Source: Sphingomonas sp. SUN039 (GTDB taxonomy: Bacteria; Pseudomonadota; Alphaproteobacteria; Sphingomonadales; Sphingomonadaceae). From it: a stretch of 64,000 nt of DNA. A model generated the notes under the pieces. The model worked only from the letters and a program-made list of their open reading frames with translations, did no database searches and was not told where the DNA came from. The DNA lies in the NCBI RefSeq assembly GCF_024758725.1, contig NZ_CP096972.1, forward strand, positions 292,001-356,000. The letters are read 5' to 3'. A program made the position numbers and the translations under genes. Positions 26,056-35,057 of the stretch are shown here, one piece after another. Within the stretch, counting starts at the first letter, position 1, and every line of letters begins with the position of its first letter.

Positions 26056-27028
26056 ACCACTCGACGAACTTCGGCAGCCCCACCTCCAGCCCGGTCGTTG
26101 GCGCATAGCCCATGTCGCGGGCGATCGCGTCGATGTCGGCGTAGGTTGCGGGGACGTCGCCGGGTTGCATCGGCTGGAAGTCCTTGATCGCGGTCTTGCC
26201 GGTTGCCTGCTCGATGATCTCGATGAAGCGCAGCAGTTCCTCAGGGCTATTGTTGCCGATGTTGTAGAGCGCGTGCGGCGCGACGCTGCCGCCGGGTTTG
26301 GCCGCGCCGTCGTCGAGCGGCGGCTTGTCGACGCACGCCAGCACCCCCGCCACGATGTCGTCGATATAGGTGAAGTCGCGCTGCATCTTGCCGTGATTGA
26401 ACACCTTGATCGGCTCGCCCTTCAGCACGGCCTCGGTGAACAGCCAGGGGGCCATGTCGGGCCGCCCCCACGGACCATAGACGGTGAAGAAGCGCAGGCC
26501 CGTCAGCGGCACGCGGTAGAGGTGCGCGTAGGTTTCGCTCATCAACTCGTCGGCCTTCTTGGTCGCGGCGTAGAGCGAGACGGGGTGATCGACGCGGTCG
26601 TCGACGCTGAACGGCATCTTGGCATTGCCGCCATAAACCGACGAGGACGAGGCATAGACCATCGGCACGGCGCGGGCGCGGGCGAGTTCGAGCAGGTTGA
26701 GGTGACCGGTCAGGTTCGAGCGGACATAGGCGCGCGGGTTCTGGAGCGAGTAGCGTACCCCGGCTTGCGCGCCGAGATGGACGATGCGGTCGAATTGCGC
26801 GCCCGCAAGCGCCGTTTCGAGCGCCGTCTCGTCTGCAAAATCGACCTTGTGGAACACGAACGGCGCGTTGGTCGGCCGGTCGAGATCGGCAAGCCGCGCT
26901 TCCTTCAGCGCGACGGGGTAATAGTCGTTGAGATTGTCGATGCCGACCACGGCATCGCCCCGCGCGCGCAGGGCCTTGGTCACGGCATGGCCGATAAATC
27001 CGGCAGCCCCGGTGACGAGGATGTTCAT
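26030..27028 (-). CDS. NAD-dependent epimerase, probable UDP-glucuronate 4-epimerase
   Basis: A 332-residue extended SDR enzyme. The NAD site is GAAGFIGHAV, the active-site pair is Tyr-Lys in YAATKKADE, and blocks such as QAGVRYSLQNPRAYV and RFFTVYGPWGRPDMA are characteristic of UDP-GlcA 4-epimerases (LspL/Cap1J type), giving UDP-GalA. Its start overlaps the stop of the tsaC gene (27025-27028). With the dehydrogenase at 27945 it forms a second sugar-nucleotide operon. Confidence 0.88.
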   Translation of the reverse strand: MNILVTGAAGFIGHAVTKALRARGDAVVGIDNLNDYYPVALKEARLADLDRPTNAPFVFHKVDFADETALETALAGAQFDRIVHLGAQAGVRYSLQNPRAYVRSNLTGHLNLLELARARAVPMVYASSSSVYGGNAKMPFSVDDRVDHPVSLYAATKKADELMSETYAHLYRVPLTGLRFFTVYGPWGRPDMAPWLFTEAVLKGEPIKVFNHGKMQRDFTYIDDIVAGVLACVDKPPLDDGAAKPGGSVAPHALYNIGNNSPEELLRFIEIIEQATGKTAIKDFQPMQPGDVPATYADIDAIARDMGYAPTTGLEVGLPKFVEWFSRYSRQI

Positions 27029-27948
27029 GCGCGGCCCCCCGAACCGACCGCTGCGCGCCGCAGGCGGTCGTTGATCGCCATGCCTATGCCGGTGTCGGGG
27101 ACCGGCGCAATGGCGATGCGCGGGCGGTGCTGTGTGTCGGCCTGGTGGAGCATGTCGAACAGGCGCGATGCTGCCTCGCTCAGACTGCCGGTGGCGCTAA
27201 GCGTCGCATCGCCGGGGATGGAGCCGAAGCCGATATGCCACTCGTCGACGTTTGCGGTCTGGGCATCGATGCGGAGCCGTTTCGCAGGCGCGTAATGGGC
27301 CGCGAGTTGCCCGGGGGCTTCGATCTTGGCTTTGGAATTTGCAACTGCGTCGTCGATGACGACGGGGCCAGGGCGGAGCAGGCGGACCTGTCCATCCCCG
27401 ACCGCAACAATCGTCGATTCGATCCCGCCCGAGGTCGCGCCGTCATCGATGGCCATCGGGATACGCCCGCCGAGGCTACGGAGCACATGTTCGGCACGGG
27501 TCGGGCTGATGCCGCCGCTGGCATTGGCGCTGGGGGCGGCGAGGGGCTTACCGGTCGCGGCGAGCAGCGACTGCATGGCGCGATGGGCGGGGACGCGGAT
27601 TGCGACGGTCGGGAGGCCTGCTGTCACCGCCTTCGCAAGGCCGGCATCGCCGCGAACGGGCAGAACCAGTGTCAGCGGCCCCGGCCAATGCGCCGCAGCG
27701 AGTTTCTCCGCGTCGGCATCGAACACCGCCAGCGTCCTTGCGTGCGCCAGATCGCGGACATGCACGATCAGCGGATTGAAGCTCGGTCGCCCCTTCGCGG
27801 CATAAATTGCCGCAACTGATGCGTCGCTCGTTGCGTCGCCTGCCAAGCCGTAAACTGTCTCGGTCGGCACCGCGACCGGTTGCCCTGCGGCGATCAATCG
27901 TGCGGCTTCGGCGATGCTTTCGTCGCTATACGCCAGAACGCGGGTCAA
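27025..27948 (-). CDS. tsaC: L-threonylcarbamoyladenylate synthase (Sua5/TsaC)
   Basis: A 307-residue Sua5-type protein: a YrdC domain (PTETVYGLAGDATSD, KGRPSFNPLIVHV, APSANASGGISPT) followed by a C-terminal Sua5 domain after the linker PGQLAAHYAPAKRL. It makes threonylcarbamoyl-AMP from threonine, bicarbonate and ATP for t6A in tRNA. The TTG start is preferred because it couples to the stop of the preceding dehydrogenase as TTGA. A longer in-frame version overlaps that gene. It sits between two sugar-nucleotide genes. Confidence 0.93.
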   Translation of the reverse strand: MTRVLAYSDESIAEAARLIAAGQPVAVPTETVYGLAGDATSDASVAAIYAAKGRPSFNPLIVHVRDLAHARTLAVFDADAEKLAAAHWPGPLTLVLPVRGDAGLAKAVTAGLPTVAIRVPAHRAMQSLLAATGKPLAAPSANASGGISPTRAEHVLRSLGGRIPMAIDDGATSGGIESTIVAVGDGQVRLLRPGPVVIDDAVANSKAKIEAPGQLAAHYAPAKRLRIDAQTANVDEWHIGFGSIPGDATLSATGSLSEAASRLFDMLHQADTQHRPRIAIAPVPDTGIGMAINDRLRRAAVGSGGRA

Positions 27949-29198
27949 TTGGCCCCCCAGATGCCCCGCGTGTCGTAGACGATCTTGCCCGCCCGCTCGT
28001 CGGCGGGGACGGATTTGAAGATGTCGTGGTCGACCAGCACGACCATCGTTTCGCATTCGGCGAGCGCAGTGTCGATATCGATCAGCGTTGCGCCGGTTGC
28101 GGCGAGCGAAGCCGGCAGCTCGGCGATGTGCGGCTCGACAATGGCGATGCGGTCGCCGAACTTCGCCGCCAGCGCCTTGGCGACCTTCATCGCCGGGCTC
28201 TCGCGGAAGTCATCGACGTTTGCCTTGAACGCGAGACCGAGCAGCGCGACCCGGCCTGCTTCCGCCTCGATCAGCTTGCCTGCGCGCGCGATGACATGGT
28301 CGGTCTTGCCGTCGTTGACGTTGCGCGCGGTACGGATCAGCGGGGTCAGTTCGGGGGCTGAGTGAACGATGAACCACGGGTCGACCGCGATACAGTGCCC
28401 GCCGACGCCGGGGCCGGGCGACGGGATGTTGACGCGCGGATGCCGGTTGGCGAGCGCGATCACGTCCCACACATCGATGCCCATTTTGTCGGCGACGAGG
28501 CTCAGCTCGTTGGCAAAGGCGATATTGACGTCGCGGAAGGCATTTTCGCTGAGCTTGACCATTTCGGCGACCTTGGCCGTCGTCGTGATGCACGCGCCGC
28601 GCACGAACGTCCGGTAGAACGCCAGTGCCTTGCGCGCGCAACGTGGGGTGATGCCGCCGATGCAGCGATCGTTGTCGATCAGCTCGACGAGGATGCGACC
28701 CGGCAGCACGCGCTCGGGGCAATAGGCGATGGCGACATCCGCCGCACCGTTCCCGGCGTGGGGGAATTTCAGATCGGGGCGAAGGGCCTCCAACGCATCG
28801 CGGACCTGGTCAGTGGTGCCGACCGGCGAGGTCGACTCCAGGATCACGACATCGCCCGCTTTGAGTACTGGCGCGATGCCGCGCGCGGCGGTCAGGACGT
28901 GACGGACATCGGGCGCGTGATCGTCGTCGAACGGCGTCGGCACGGCGATGATGAAGACGTCGGCGGCCTCCAGCGTCACGGACGCACGCAGCAGCCCGCA
29001 CTGGACGACGCCCTGAACCAGTGCGTCGAGATCGACCTCTTCGATATGAACGCCGCCCGAATTGACCGTGTCGACGACCGACTGGTGGATATCGATGCCC
29101 AGCACCGACGCGCCCGACCGCGCCACGACGGCGGCGGTGGGCAGGCCGATATAGCCGAGGCCGAGGACGGCGACTTTGGTCTGGTGCTTGGGGGCCAT
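27945..29198 (-). CDS. UDP-N-acetyl-D-mannosamine dehydrogenase, second WecC-like copy
   Basis: A 417-residue nucleotide-sugar dehydrogenase. Rossmann motif is LGLGYIGLPTAA, the family block is YCPERVLPGR, and the catalytic Cys is in [13 protein letters not shown]. It is a paralogue of the enzyme at 8337-9605 with clearly different surface sequence. It probably makes UDP-ManNAcA, or a related uronic acid, for another polysaccharide or as backup. It leads an operon with tsaC and the epimerase, each joined by a 4-base overlap. Confidence 0.88.
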   Translation of the reverse strand: MAPKHQTKVAVLGLGYIGLPTAAVVARSGASVLGIDIHQSVVDTVNSGGVHIEEVDLDALVQGVVQCGLLRASVTLEAADVFIIAVPTPFDDDHAPDVRHVLTAARGIAPVLKAGDVVILESTSPVGTTDQVRDALEALRPDLKFPHAGNGAADVAIAYCPERVLPGRILVELIDNDRCIGGITPRCARKALAFYRTFVRGACITTTAKVAEMVKLSENAFRDVNIAFANELSLVADKMGIDVWDVIALANRHPRVNIPSPGPGVGGHCIAVDPWFIVHSAPELTPLIRTARNVNDGKTDHVIARAGKLIEAEAGRVALLGLAFKANVDDFRESPAMKVAKALAAKFGDRIAIVEPHIAELPASLAATGATLIDIDTALAECETMVVLVDHDIFKSVPADERAGKIVYDTRGIWGAN

Positions 29199-29268
29199 GA
29201 AATCCTGAAATCCTGCGCGTTTAGGCAGACGCCTTAGCGCAGTTCCGTTGTGCTTGGGTAAACGCGCC

Positions 29269-30024
29269 TCAGGTGGACAGGAACCAGCGTTCGCTACCTT
29301 CCAGCCCGATCGCGGTCAGCCGCCCGCTGGCATAGGCACCCGTATCGATCCCGATGCGATTGGGGCGTTCGTCGATCCCCGCCGTGATCGAATGGCCGTG
29401 GACGACAATGACCCCATGATCGCGCGGGTCGTCGAGGAACCGGTCGCGGATCCAGCGCATGTCGGCAGGGCGCTGTTCCTCGATGGGCGTCCCCGGCTTG
29501 ATCCCGGCATGGACGAACAGATAATCGCCCGAACGCCACGTATCGCGAAAACCGCGCAGGAAGGCGATATGGTCGGCGGGCACATGGGTCGCGAGCAGGG
29601 TCACCAGCAGCGTAAAATCGGCACTGTCGTAATCGGCTGCGCTCACACCATAGCTCAGCAACGTCTCGCGCCCGCCGATGCGGTGGAAAAGCCGCGCCGC
29701 CGCTTCGTCGCCCTCCCACGCGTCGATGAACACCTCCTCATGGTTGCCCATCAAAAAGATGCAGGGACGCGCTTTGGACAGTTGCGTCAGCCGCTCGATC
29801 ACGCCGCGCGATTCGGGGCCGCGGTCGACAAGATCGCCCAGCAGAACCAGCGTCGTGTTGGCCGGGCCACGCTCGCGGTCGTCCTCGCCGATGCGAAGCA
29901 GCAACTCGTCGAGGCAGTCACGACGCCCGTGGATGTCACCGATCGCATAAAGGCGTTCGCCCGCCGCGATGGTGCGGGGCGGCGGCAGGGGCGTCTTGCG
30001 GGAAAAGAGCGATTTCAGAGCCAT
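29269..30024 (-). CDS. PPP-family metallophosphoesterase (serine/threonine phosphatase-like)
   Basis: A 251-residue phosphoesterase. The metal-binding series is complete: GDIHGR, GDLVDRGP, GNHEE, and the late histidines in VHAG and VHGHS. This is the PrpA/lambda-phosphatase type, acting on phosphoproteins or small phosphates in the cytoplasm. It lies downstream of a GntR regulator with a 59-base gap. A link to the Wzc kinase cannot be shown from position. Confidence 0.85.
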   Translation of the reverse strand: MALKSLFSRKTPLPPPRTIAAGERLYAIGDIHGRRDCLDELLLRIGEDDRERGPANTTLVLLGDLVDRGPESRGVIERLTQLSKARPCIFLMGNHEEVFIDAWEGDEAAARLFHRIGGRETLLSYGVSAADYDSADFTLLVTLLATHVPADHIAFLRGFRDTWRSGDYLFVHAGIKPGTPIEEQRPADMRWIRDRFLDDPRDHGVIVVHGHSITAGIDERPNRIGIDTGAYASGRLTAIGLEGSERWFLST

Positions 30025-30083
30025 GGCGCGCGATTACCGGCTGTCGATGAACCGGCGGTGACGGTCAAGGCTGGAATGTTGGG

Positions 30084-30440
30084 TTAGGCGAAGTGCGTTT
30101 CGACCAGCTCGCGGGGATCGAGACCGAGCCGGTCGATCTGGGCGCGGACACTGGGCCAGGTGTGCCGCAGGAAAACCTCGCGCTCCTGATCGCGCAGCCG
30201 CTCGCTTGCGCCCTCGGCGACGAACATGCCGACGCCGCGACGGACCGCGACAAAGCCCTCGTCCTGCAACGTCTGGTACGCCTTGGCGACGGTCAGCGGA
30301 TTAGCGCCGTGCTCGGCGGCAAAGGCACGGACCGAGGGGAGCTGGTCGCCTTCGCGATACTCGCCCGCAAGGATCGAGCCTGCCAGCAGCCCGCGGAGGC
30401 GCAGGTAGACGGGGGCAGGTGTATTTTCCACGGCTGTCAT
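30084..30440 (-). CDS. GntR-family transcriptional regulator, YtrA-like
   Basis: A 118-residue regulator consisting almost only of a winged helix-turn-helix (YREGDQLPSVRAFAAEHGANPLTVAKAYQTLQDEGF) plus a short helical tail. The lack of a large effector domain is typical of the YtrA subfamily. It lies 55 bases after a nitroreductase gene. YtrA regulators often sit with ABC transporters, but none is visible here, so its target is unknown. Confidence 0.85.
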   Translation of the reverse strand: MTAVENTPAPVYLRLRGLLAGSILAGEYREGDQLPSVRAFAAEHGANPLTVAKAYQTLQDEGFVAVRRGVGMFVAEGASERLRDQEREVFLRHTWPSVRAQIDRLGLDPRELVETHFA

Positions 30441-30495
30441 GCGACACTAATACACCGCAATCGCTACAGAGTCACGCATTTAATCGGGTGATGGA

Positions 30496-31074
30496 CTATT
30501 TGGTCCATTCGCGCACGACGGTTTCAAAGTCGGGACGCGGACGTTCTTCCATTTCGCGCGATGGCGAGCCGAGGAAAACAAACCCGGCAATGCGTTCGTC
30601 TGCAGTTCCGAAGGCATCGCGGACGGCATCGCTATAGGCTGCCCAGCCGGTAAGCCAGCCGCCGACGAAGCCGGACGCATGCGCGGCGTTCAACAGGTTC
30701 ATGATCGCCGCACCGGCCGACAGTTCCTGTTCCCAGACGGGAATCTTGCTGCCCGCGACCGGCGAAGACAGGGCGACGACCAGCGACGGTGCCTGATGCG
30801 CGAACTGTTCCATCGCCTCGATCTCGAGGCGACCGGCTTCGGGTTTTTCCGCGCGATAGGCGTCGGTCAGCAATCCGGCGAGCGCCGCGCGTTGGTCCGC
30901 GCGGACAATGACGAAGCGCCACGGCGCGAGCTTGCCATGATCGGGCACCCGGATCGCCGCGGCCAGAATGGCGTGGAGCTGGTCCGCATCGGGGCCGGGA
31001 CCGATCATGTCGCGCGGCTTGCCCGAACGTCGGGTGTGGAGAAGGGCGAGCGGCGATGAGATATCGTTGAACAT
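30496..31074 (-). CDS. nitroreductase-family flavoprotein (YdjA-like)
   Basis: A 192-residue nitroreductase. The N-terminal LLHTRRSGKPRDM and the APDHGKLAPWRFVIV block identify the YdjA-like group, and GAAIMNLLNAAHASGFVGGW is the conserved core. It is expected to bind FMN and use NAD(P)H to reduce nitro or quinone compounds; the physiological substrate is unknown. The start at MFNDISSPLALL is used because everything upstream in frame is antisense to the following plus-strand gene. Confidence 0.87.
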   Translation of the reverse strand: MFNDISSPLALLHTRRSGKPRDMIGPGPDADQLHAILAAAIRVPDHGKLAPWRFVIVRADQRAALAGLLTDAYRAEKPEAGRLEIEAMEQFAHQAPSLVVALSSPVAGSKIPVWEQELSAGAAIMNLLNAAHASGFVGGWLTGWAAYSDAVRDAFGTADERIAGFVFLGSPSREMEERPRPDFETVVREWTK

Positions 31075-31131
31075 GAGCGCGCGGCTAACAGCGGCCTCGC
31101 CTAGCGGCAAGCGCGCGGCTAGGACGACATC

Positions 31132-32034
31132 GTGTTTGCGATCGCGCTTGCCCTTGTTCTGACGCCCCAGCAGGCGGCGATCCGCGCCCTTGCCGATCAG
31201 GACATGCGTGTGGCGACGGTCGGGACGCGGCTGGCGCAGGGGGCGGCGGCGATGTGCCCCGGCCAGCATCTCAGCACCGCGGGATTGGTTATCCAGGACG
31301 CGGCGCAATATTCGGCGGCGACCCGCGACGATGCGCGCTCGGCCCTGATGCTCGGCGAGGGGCCGACGGTTGTCGGCGTCGTCGAGGGCGCGGGGCTGGC
31401 CGCACGGATCGGCGATGTCGTGGTGGCAGTCGACGGGGCGACGGTCGCGGCCAGGCCGCGCGCGGGCGCTTACGACCGCGTGGCGCAGGTCGAGGACGCC
31501 ATCGAGGGGGCAACGGCACCCAAGGTCGCGCTCGACATCCGTCGCGGCGGCGCGTCGCTGCCGATCGATCTGGCGGTTGTCGCGGGCTGCCGCTCGCGGT
31601 TTCAGATCGTGCAGGGCGGCCTCGACAAGACGCAGGCCGATGGGCGCTATGTCCAGATTTCGGAGCGGATGCTGTCGCTTGCGCCTACCGACGACGCGCT
31701 GGCGGCGATTATGGCGCACGAACTCGCGCACAACATCCTGCGCCACGCCGCGCTGAAGACACCGTCGAAGCTGGCCGAGTACGAGGCCGATCGACTAAGC
31801 GTATGGCTGGTTGGACGGGCAGGATATGATCTCGGTGCGGTCATGCCGTTCTGGGAAGCGCTGAAAAAACGCAGCGATTACGGCATCTTCTCGGACGGAA
31901 CCCACCCAGGGTGGAAAAATCGTCTGGCGGCGATCGCGGCGACGCTGGCCGAAGTACGTGCACAAAAAGCCGCAGGCGCACCGCTCGTTCCTTCGCCGCA
32001 AGAAGACGCTTCACAGCCGCCGAAAGCGCGCTAG
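31132..32034 (+). CDS. M48-family metalloprotease with PDZ-like domain
   Basis: A 300-residue protein with an N-terminal hydrophobic stretch, a PDZ-like region (about residues 78-150: VVGVVEGAGLAARIGDVVVAV) and an M48 zinc site HELAH near residue 196 with the third ligand in EYEADRLS. It is probably a periplasmic or membrane-tethered protease for damaged envelope proteins. The start is a GTG. It lacks the multiple membrane spans of HtpX. Confidence 0.83.
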   Translation: MFAIALALVLTPQQAAIRALADQDMRVATVGTRLAQGAAAMCPGQHLSTAGLVIQDAAQYSAATRDDARSALMLGEGPTVVGVVEGAGLAARIGDVVVAVDGATVAARPRAGAYDRVAQVEDAIEGATAPKVALDIRRGGASLPIDLAVVAGCRSRFQIVQGGLDKTQADGRYVQISERMLSLAPTDDALAAIMAHELAHNILRHAALKTPSKLAEYEADRLSVWLVGRAGYDLGAVMPFWEALKKRSDYGIFSDGTHPGWKNRLAAIAATLAEVRAQKAAGAPLVPSPQEDASQPPKAR

Positions 32035-32100
32035 TCTCACGCGCAACAATGTTACGCTTCGGCGCGCAAACGCCGGACGTCAGCCAAGGGGTCGGATATC

Positions 32101-33660
32101 TTGAAGAACATGTCGCTGTGGAGTGAGTCCGACTGGATCGCGGCCATCGCCGTGGTCGTACTCGGCGTTTTCCTTGCCATGGGGGCCAAGATCGCGGTCC
32201 AGCGCGAGCCGGAGTTCGCCGGGCACCCCAAGGGCCTCTACATGCTGTTCTTCGCCGAAATGTGGGAGCGGTTCTCCTATTACGGCATGCGGGCGATCCT
32301 GATTTTCTATCTCACGCAACACTGGCTGTTCTCGGATTCGAAATCGTCGCTGATTTATGGTGCCTACACGGCGCTCGTGTACATCACACCGGTCCTCGGG
32401 GGCTATCTCGCCGACCGCTATCTGGGGCAGCGCCGGGCCGTGGTTTTCGGCGGTATCCTACTCGCGGCCGGACACAGCCTGATGGCGGTCGAGGGCGTCG
32501 GCGGGCAGAACGACCCGACGATCAACGTCTTCTGGGCCGCGCTTGCTTTCATTATCGTTGGCTCCGGGTTCCTGAAGGCCAACATCTCGGTGATGGTCGG
32601 GCAACTCTACAAGCTGACCGACATCCGCCGCGACGGTGCCTACACGATTTTTTACATGGGCATTAACGTGGGCGCGGCGCTCGGTACGATCCTTGTCGCC
32701 TATCTCGGCCAGACAATCGGCTGGGGCTATGGCTTTGGTCTCGCGGGTATCGGGATGGTGCTCGGGCTCGTCGTGTTCGTGCTCGGCAAGGGTGCCCTAA
32801 AGGGTGCGGGCGAGGCACCTGCACCGCTGGCCAAGTCGAAGGAGTGGACTCTTTATGCCATCGGCGTCGGCGCGGTCGCGGTGATCTGGGCGCTGGTCCA
32901 GTCGCAGGGCATCATCCAGACGCTGCTCGGCATCTCGGGTGTCGCGTTGCTGCTCTATGTCCTCTACGAAAGCTTCAAGCTGCCCAAGGAACCGCGCGAG
33001 CGCATGTTCGCGATCTTGTTCCTGATTTCGCTCAATCCGATTTTCTGGGGCTTGTTCGAACAAGCAGGCGGGTCGATGAACCTGTTCACCGACCGCTTCG
33101 TCGAGCGCGGCAATGTGCCCGCAGGCATCTTCCAGTCGATCAACCCGATCTACATTATCCTGTTCGCGCCGTTCTTCGCGGCGCTTTGGCAATGGCTTGG
33201 ACGCAAGGGTTTGGAGCCATCTGCACCCGCCAAATTCGGCTTGGCGCTCCTCCAGATGGGCATTGCCAACCTCGTGCTGGTCTGGGGCGCATCGACCTTT
33301 GGCGTGGCGGCGATGACGCCGGTGCTGTTCGTGTTCCTCTACTACGCGTTCGCGACCACGGCCGAACTTTGCCTGTCGCCGGTCGGCCTGTCGGCGATGA
33401 ACCGGCTCGCGCCGAAGCATCTGGCCTCTCTCATCATGGGCGCATGGTTTTACATGACCGCAGTCGGCAACTTCGTCGCGGGAAAAATCGGCGAGGCGAC
33501 CGGCGGCGAAAGTGGCGAGATGACCAAGCAGGGTCTGCTCGACATCTACAATTTGTTCGGCTGGATCGCGATCGGCGTCGGTGTCGGCGTGCTGCTGCTC
33601 TCGCCGATCGTGAAACGCTGGATGCACCTCGATACGCTCAAGGACGAGGAGGCGGCCTGA
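32101..33660 (+). CDS. proton-dependent oligopeptide transporter (POT/PTR2 family)
   Basis: A 519-residue major-facilitator protein. The family signature is AEMWERFSYYGMRAILIFYL near residue 52, followed by the FYMGINVGA block. It should import di- and tripeptides with protons. The TTG start is supported by AAGGGG upstream; an ATG three codons later is possible. Its stop overlaps the start of the next gene (TGATG), and that gene encodes an exported amidohydrolase, which suggests joint use of peptides or amides. Confidence 0.9.
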   Translation: MKNMSLWSESDWIAAIAVVVLGVFLAMGAKIAVQREPEFAGHPKGLYMLFFAEMWERFSYYGMRAILIFYLTQHWLFSDSKSSLIYGAYTALVYITPVLGGYLADRYLGQRRAVVFGGILLAAGHSLMAVEGVGGQNDPTINVFWAALAFIIVGSGFLKANISVMVGQLYKLTDIRRDGAYTIFYMGINVGAALGTILVAYLGQTIGWGYGFGLAGIGMVLGLVVFVLGKGALKGAGEAPAPLAKSKEWTLYAIGVGAVAVIWALVQSQGIIQTLLGISGVALLLYVLYESFKLPKEPRERMFAILFLISLNPIFWGLFEQAGGSMNLFTDRFVERGNVPAGIFQSINPIYIILFAPFFAALWQWLGRKGLEPSAPAKFGLALLQMGIANLVLVWGASTFGVAAMTPVLFVFLYYAFATTAELCLSPVGLSAMNRLAPKHLASLIMGAWFYMTAVGNFVAGKIGEATGGESGEMTKQGLLDIYNLFGWIAIGVGVGVLLLSPIVKRWMHLDTLKDEEAA

Positions 33661-35057
33661 TGTACCGACGGATCGGCGCGAGCGCGCTTGTTGTCGCCCT
33701 TGCGGCCTGTTCGGCAGCCCCCGCGCCGAAACCGGCGAGCGTCTCGACCAAACCGGCAACGACCGCCGTCAAATGGAACGCCGACCCGTATCCGTCGACC
33801 TACAAACCCTATCCCGCCGCCCCGACCGCCATTCGCGGCGCGACCATCCTCGACGGCGAGGGCGGACGGATAGAGCGCGGCGTCGTGTTCATGTCGGGCG
33901 GCAAGATCACCAGTATCGGCGGGCCCGACACCCCGATCCCGGCCGATATCGCGGTGTTCGACGGCACCGGCAAATATGTAACGCCGGGCATCATCGATAT
34001 CCATTCGCACCTCGGCGACTATCCGAGTCCGCAGGTCGATGCGCTGTCGGACGGCAATGAGGCGACGGGGCCGGTGCGGCCCGAGGTATGGGCCGAACAT
34101 AGCGTCTGGCCGCAGGATCCGGGGTTTAGCCGGGCGCTGGTCAACGGAGGTATCACGTCGCTGCAGATCCTGCCCGGTTCGGCAAATTTGTTCGGCGGGC
34201 GTTCGGTCGTGCTCAAGAACGTCTATGCCCGCACCGTGCAGGGCATGAAATTTCCCGGCGCGCCCTATGGCCTGAAAATGGCGTGCGGCGAGAACCCCAA
34301 GCGCGTGTACGGCAGCCGGGGCCAGATGCCTGCGACCCGCATGGGCAATATGGCGGTCAACCGCGGTGTCTGGGCCAAGGCGGTGGAATATAAAAAGAAG
34401 CTCGACAAGGGCGGCGACGTGACGCGCGACATCGCGATGGACACGCTTGCAGGCGTGCTGGCGGGCGATATCCTCGTCCAGAACCATTGCTACCGCGCCG
34501 ACGAAATGGCGCAGATGATCGATCTGTCGAAGGAGTTCGGCTACAAGATCACCGCGTTCCACCACGCCGTCGAAAGCTACAAGATCGCCGATCTGTTGAA
34601 AGCGAACGGCATTTGTTCGGCAATGTGGGCCGACTGGTGGGGCTTCAAGATGGAGGCCTATGACGCCATTCCGGAGAATATCCCGCTCGTCCATAACGCC
34701 GGGGCGTGCGCGATCGTCCATTCGGACGACGCCAACGGGATCCAGCGGCTCAATCAGGAAGCGGCCAAGGCGCTCGCCAGCGGACGACGGGCGGGGATCG
34801 TTATCCCCGAAGAAATCGCGTGGACCTGGCTCAGCTGGAACCCGGCCAAGGCCATGGGGATCGGCGACCGGACGGGCAGCCTGAAGGTCGGCAAGATGGC
34901 CGATGTCGTCCTGTGGAACGGCAATCCGTTCAGCGTTTACACCCGCCCCGAGCGCGTCTGGATCGACGGTGCGCTGATGTACGACGCCAACGATCCGAAG
35001 CGGCGGCCGGTGAGCGATTTCGAGCTGGGCCAGGCCGGTGAGGGAGACACGAAATGA
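33660..35057 (+). CDS. exported lipoprotein amidohydrolase
   Basis: A 465-residue amidohydrolase-superfamily protein, related to the imidazolonepropionase-like group. The N-terminus has a lipobox LAAC (Cys17). The metal motif is DIHSHLGDY, further ligands are in NHCYRADEMA and AFHHAVES, and the catalytic aspartate is in VHSDDAN. The C-terminal composite domain reads GSLKVGKMADVVLWNGNPF. It is coupled to the peptide transporter on one side and to a degenerate paralogue on the other (ATGA, 35054-35057). The substrate is likely a peptide or cyclic amide. Confidence 0.85.
   Translation: MYRRIGASALVVALAACSAAPAPKPASVSTKPATTAVKWNADPYPSTYKPYPAAPTAIRGATILDGEGGRIERGVVFMSGGKITSIGGPDTPIPADIAVFDGTGKYVTPGIIDIHSHLGDYPSPQVDALSDGNEATGPVRPEVWAEHSVWPQDPGFSRALVNGGITSLQILPGSANLFGGRSVVLKNVYARTVQGMKFPGAPYGLKMACGENPKRVYGSRGQMPATRMGNMAVNRGVWAKAVEYKKKLDKGGDVTRDIAMDTLAGVLAGDILVQNHCYRADEMAQMIDLSKEFGYKITAFHHAVESYKIADLLKANGICSAMWADWWGFKMEAYDAIPENIPLVHNAGACAIVHSDDANGIQRLNQEAAKALASGRRAGIVIPEEIAWTWLSWNPAKAMGIGDRTGSLKVGKMADVVLWNGNPFSVYTRPERVWIDGALMYDANDPKRRPVSDFELGQAGEGDTK

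Noticed and set aside
25925-27295. A 456-residue plus-strand frame across the epimerase gene
   Set aside because: It is antisense to a complete NAD-dependent epimerase and has the composition of a mirror frame.
33546-34721. Minus-strand frame opposite the amidohydrolase
   Set aside because: It has no recognisable domain and is antisense to a lipoprotein with a full metal site.
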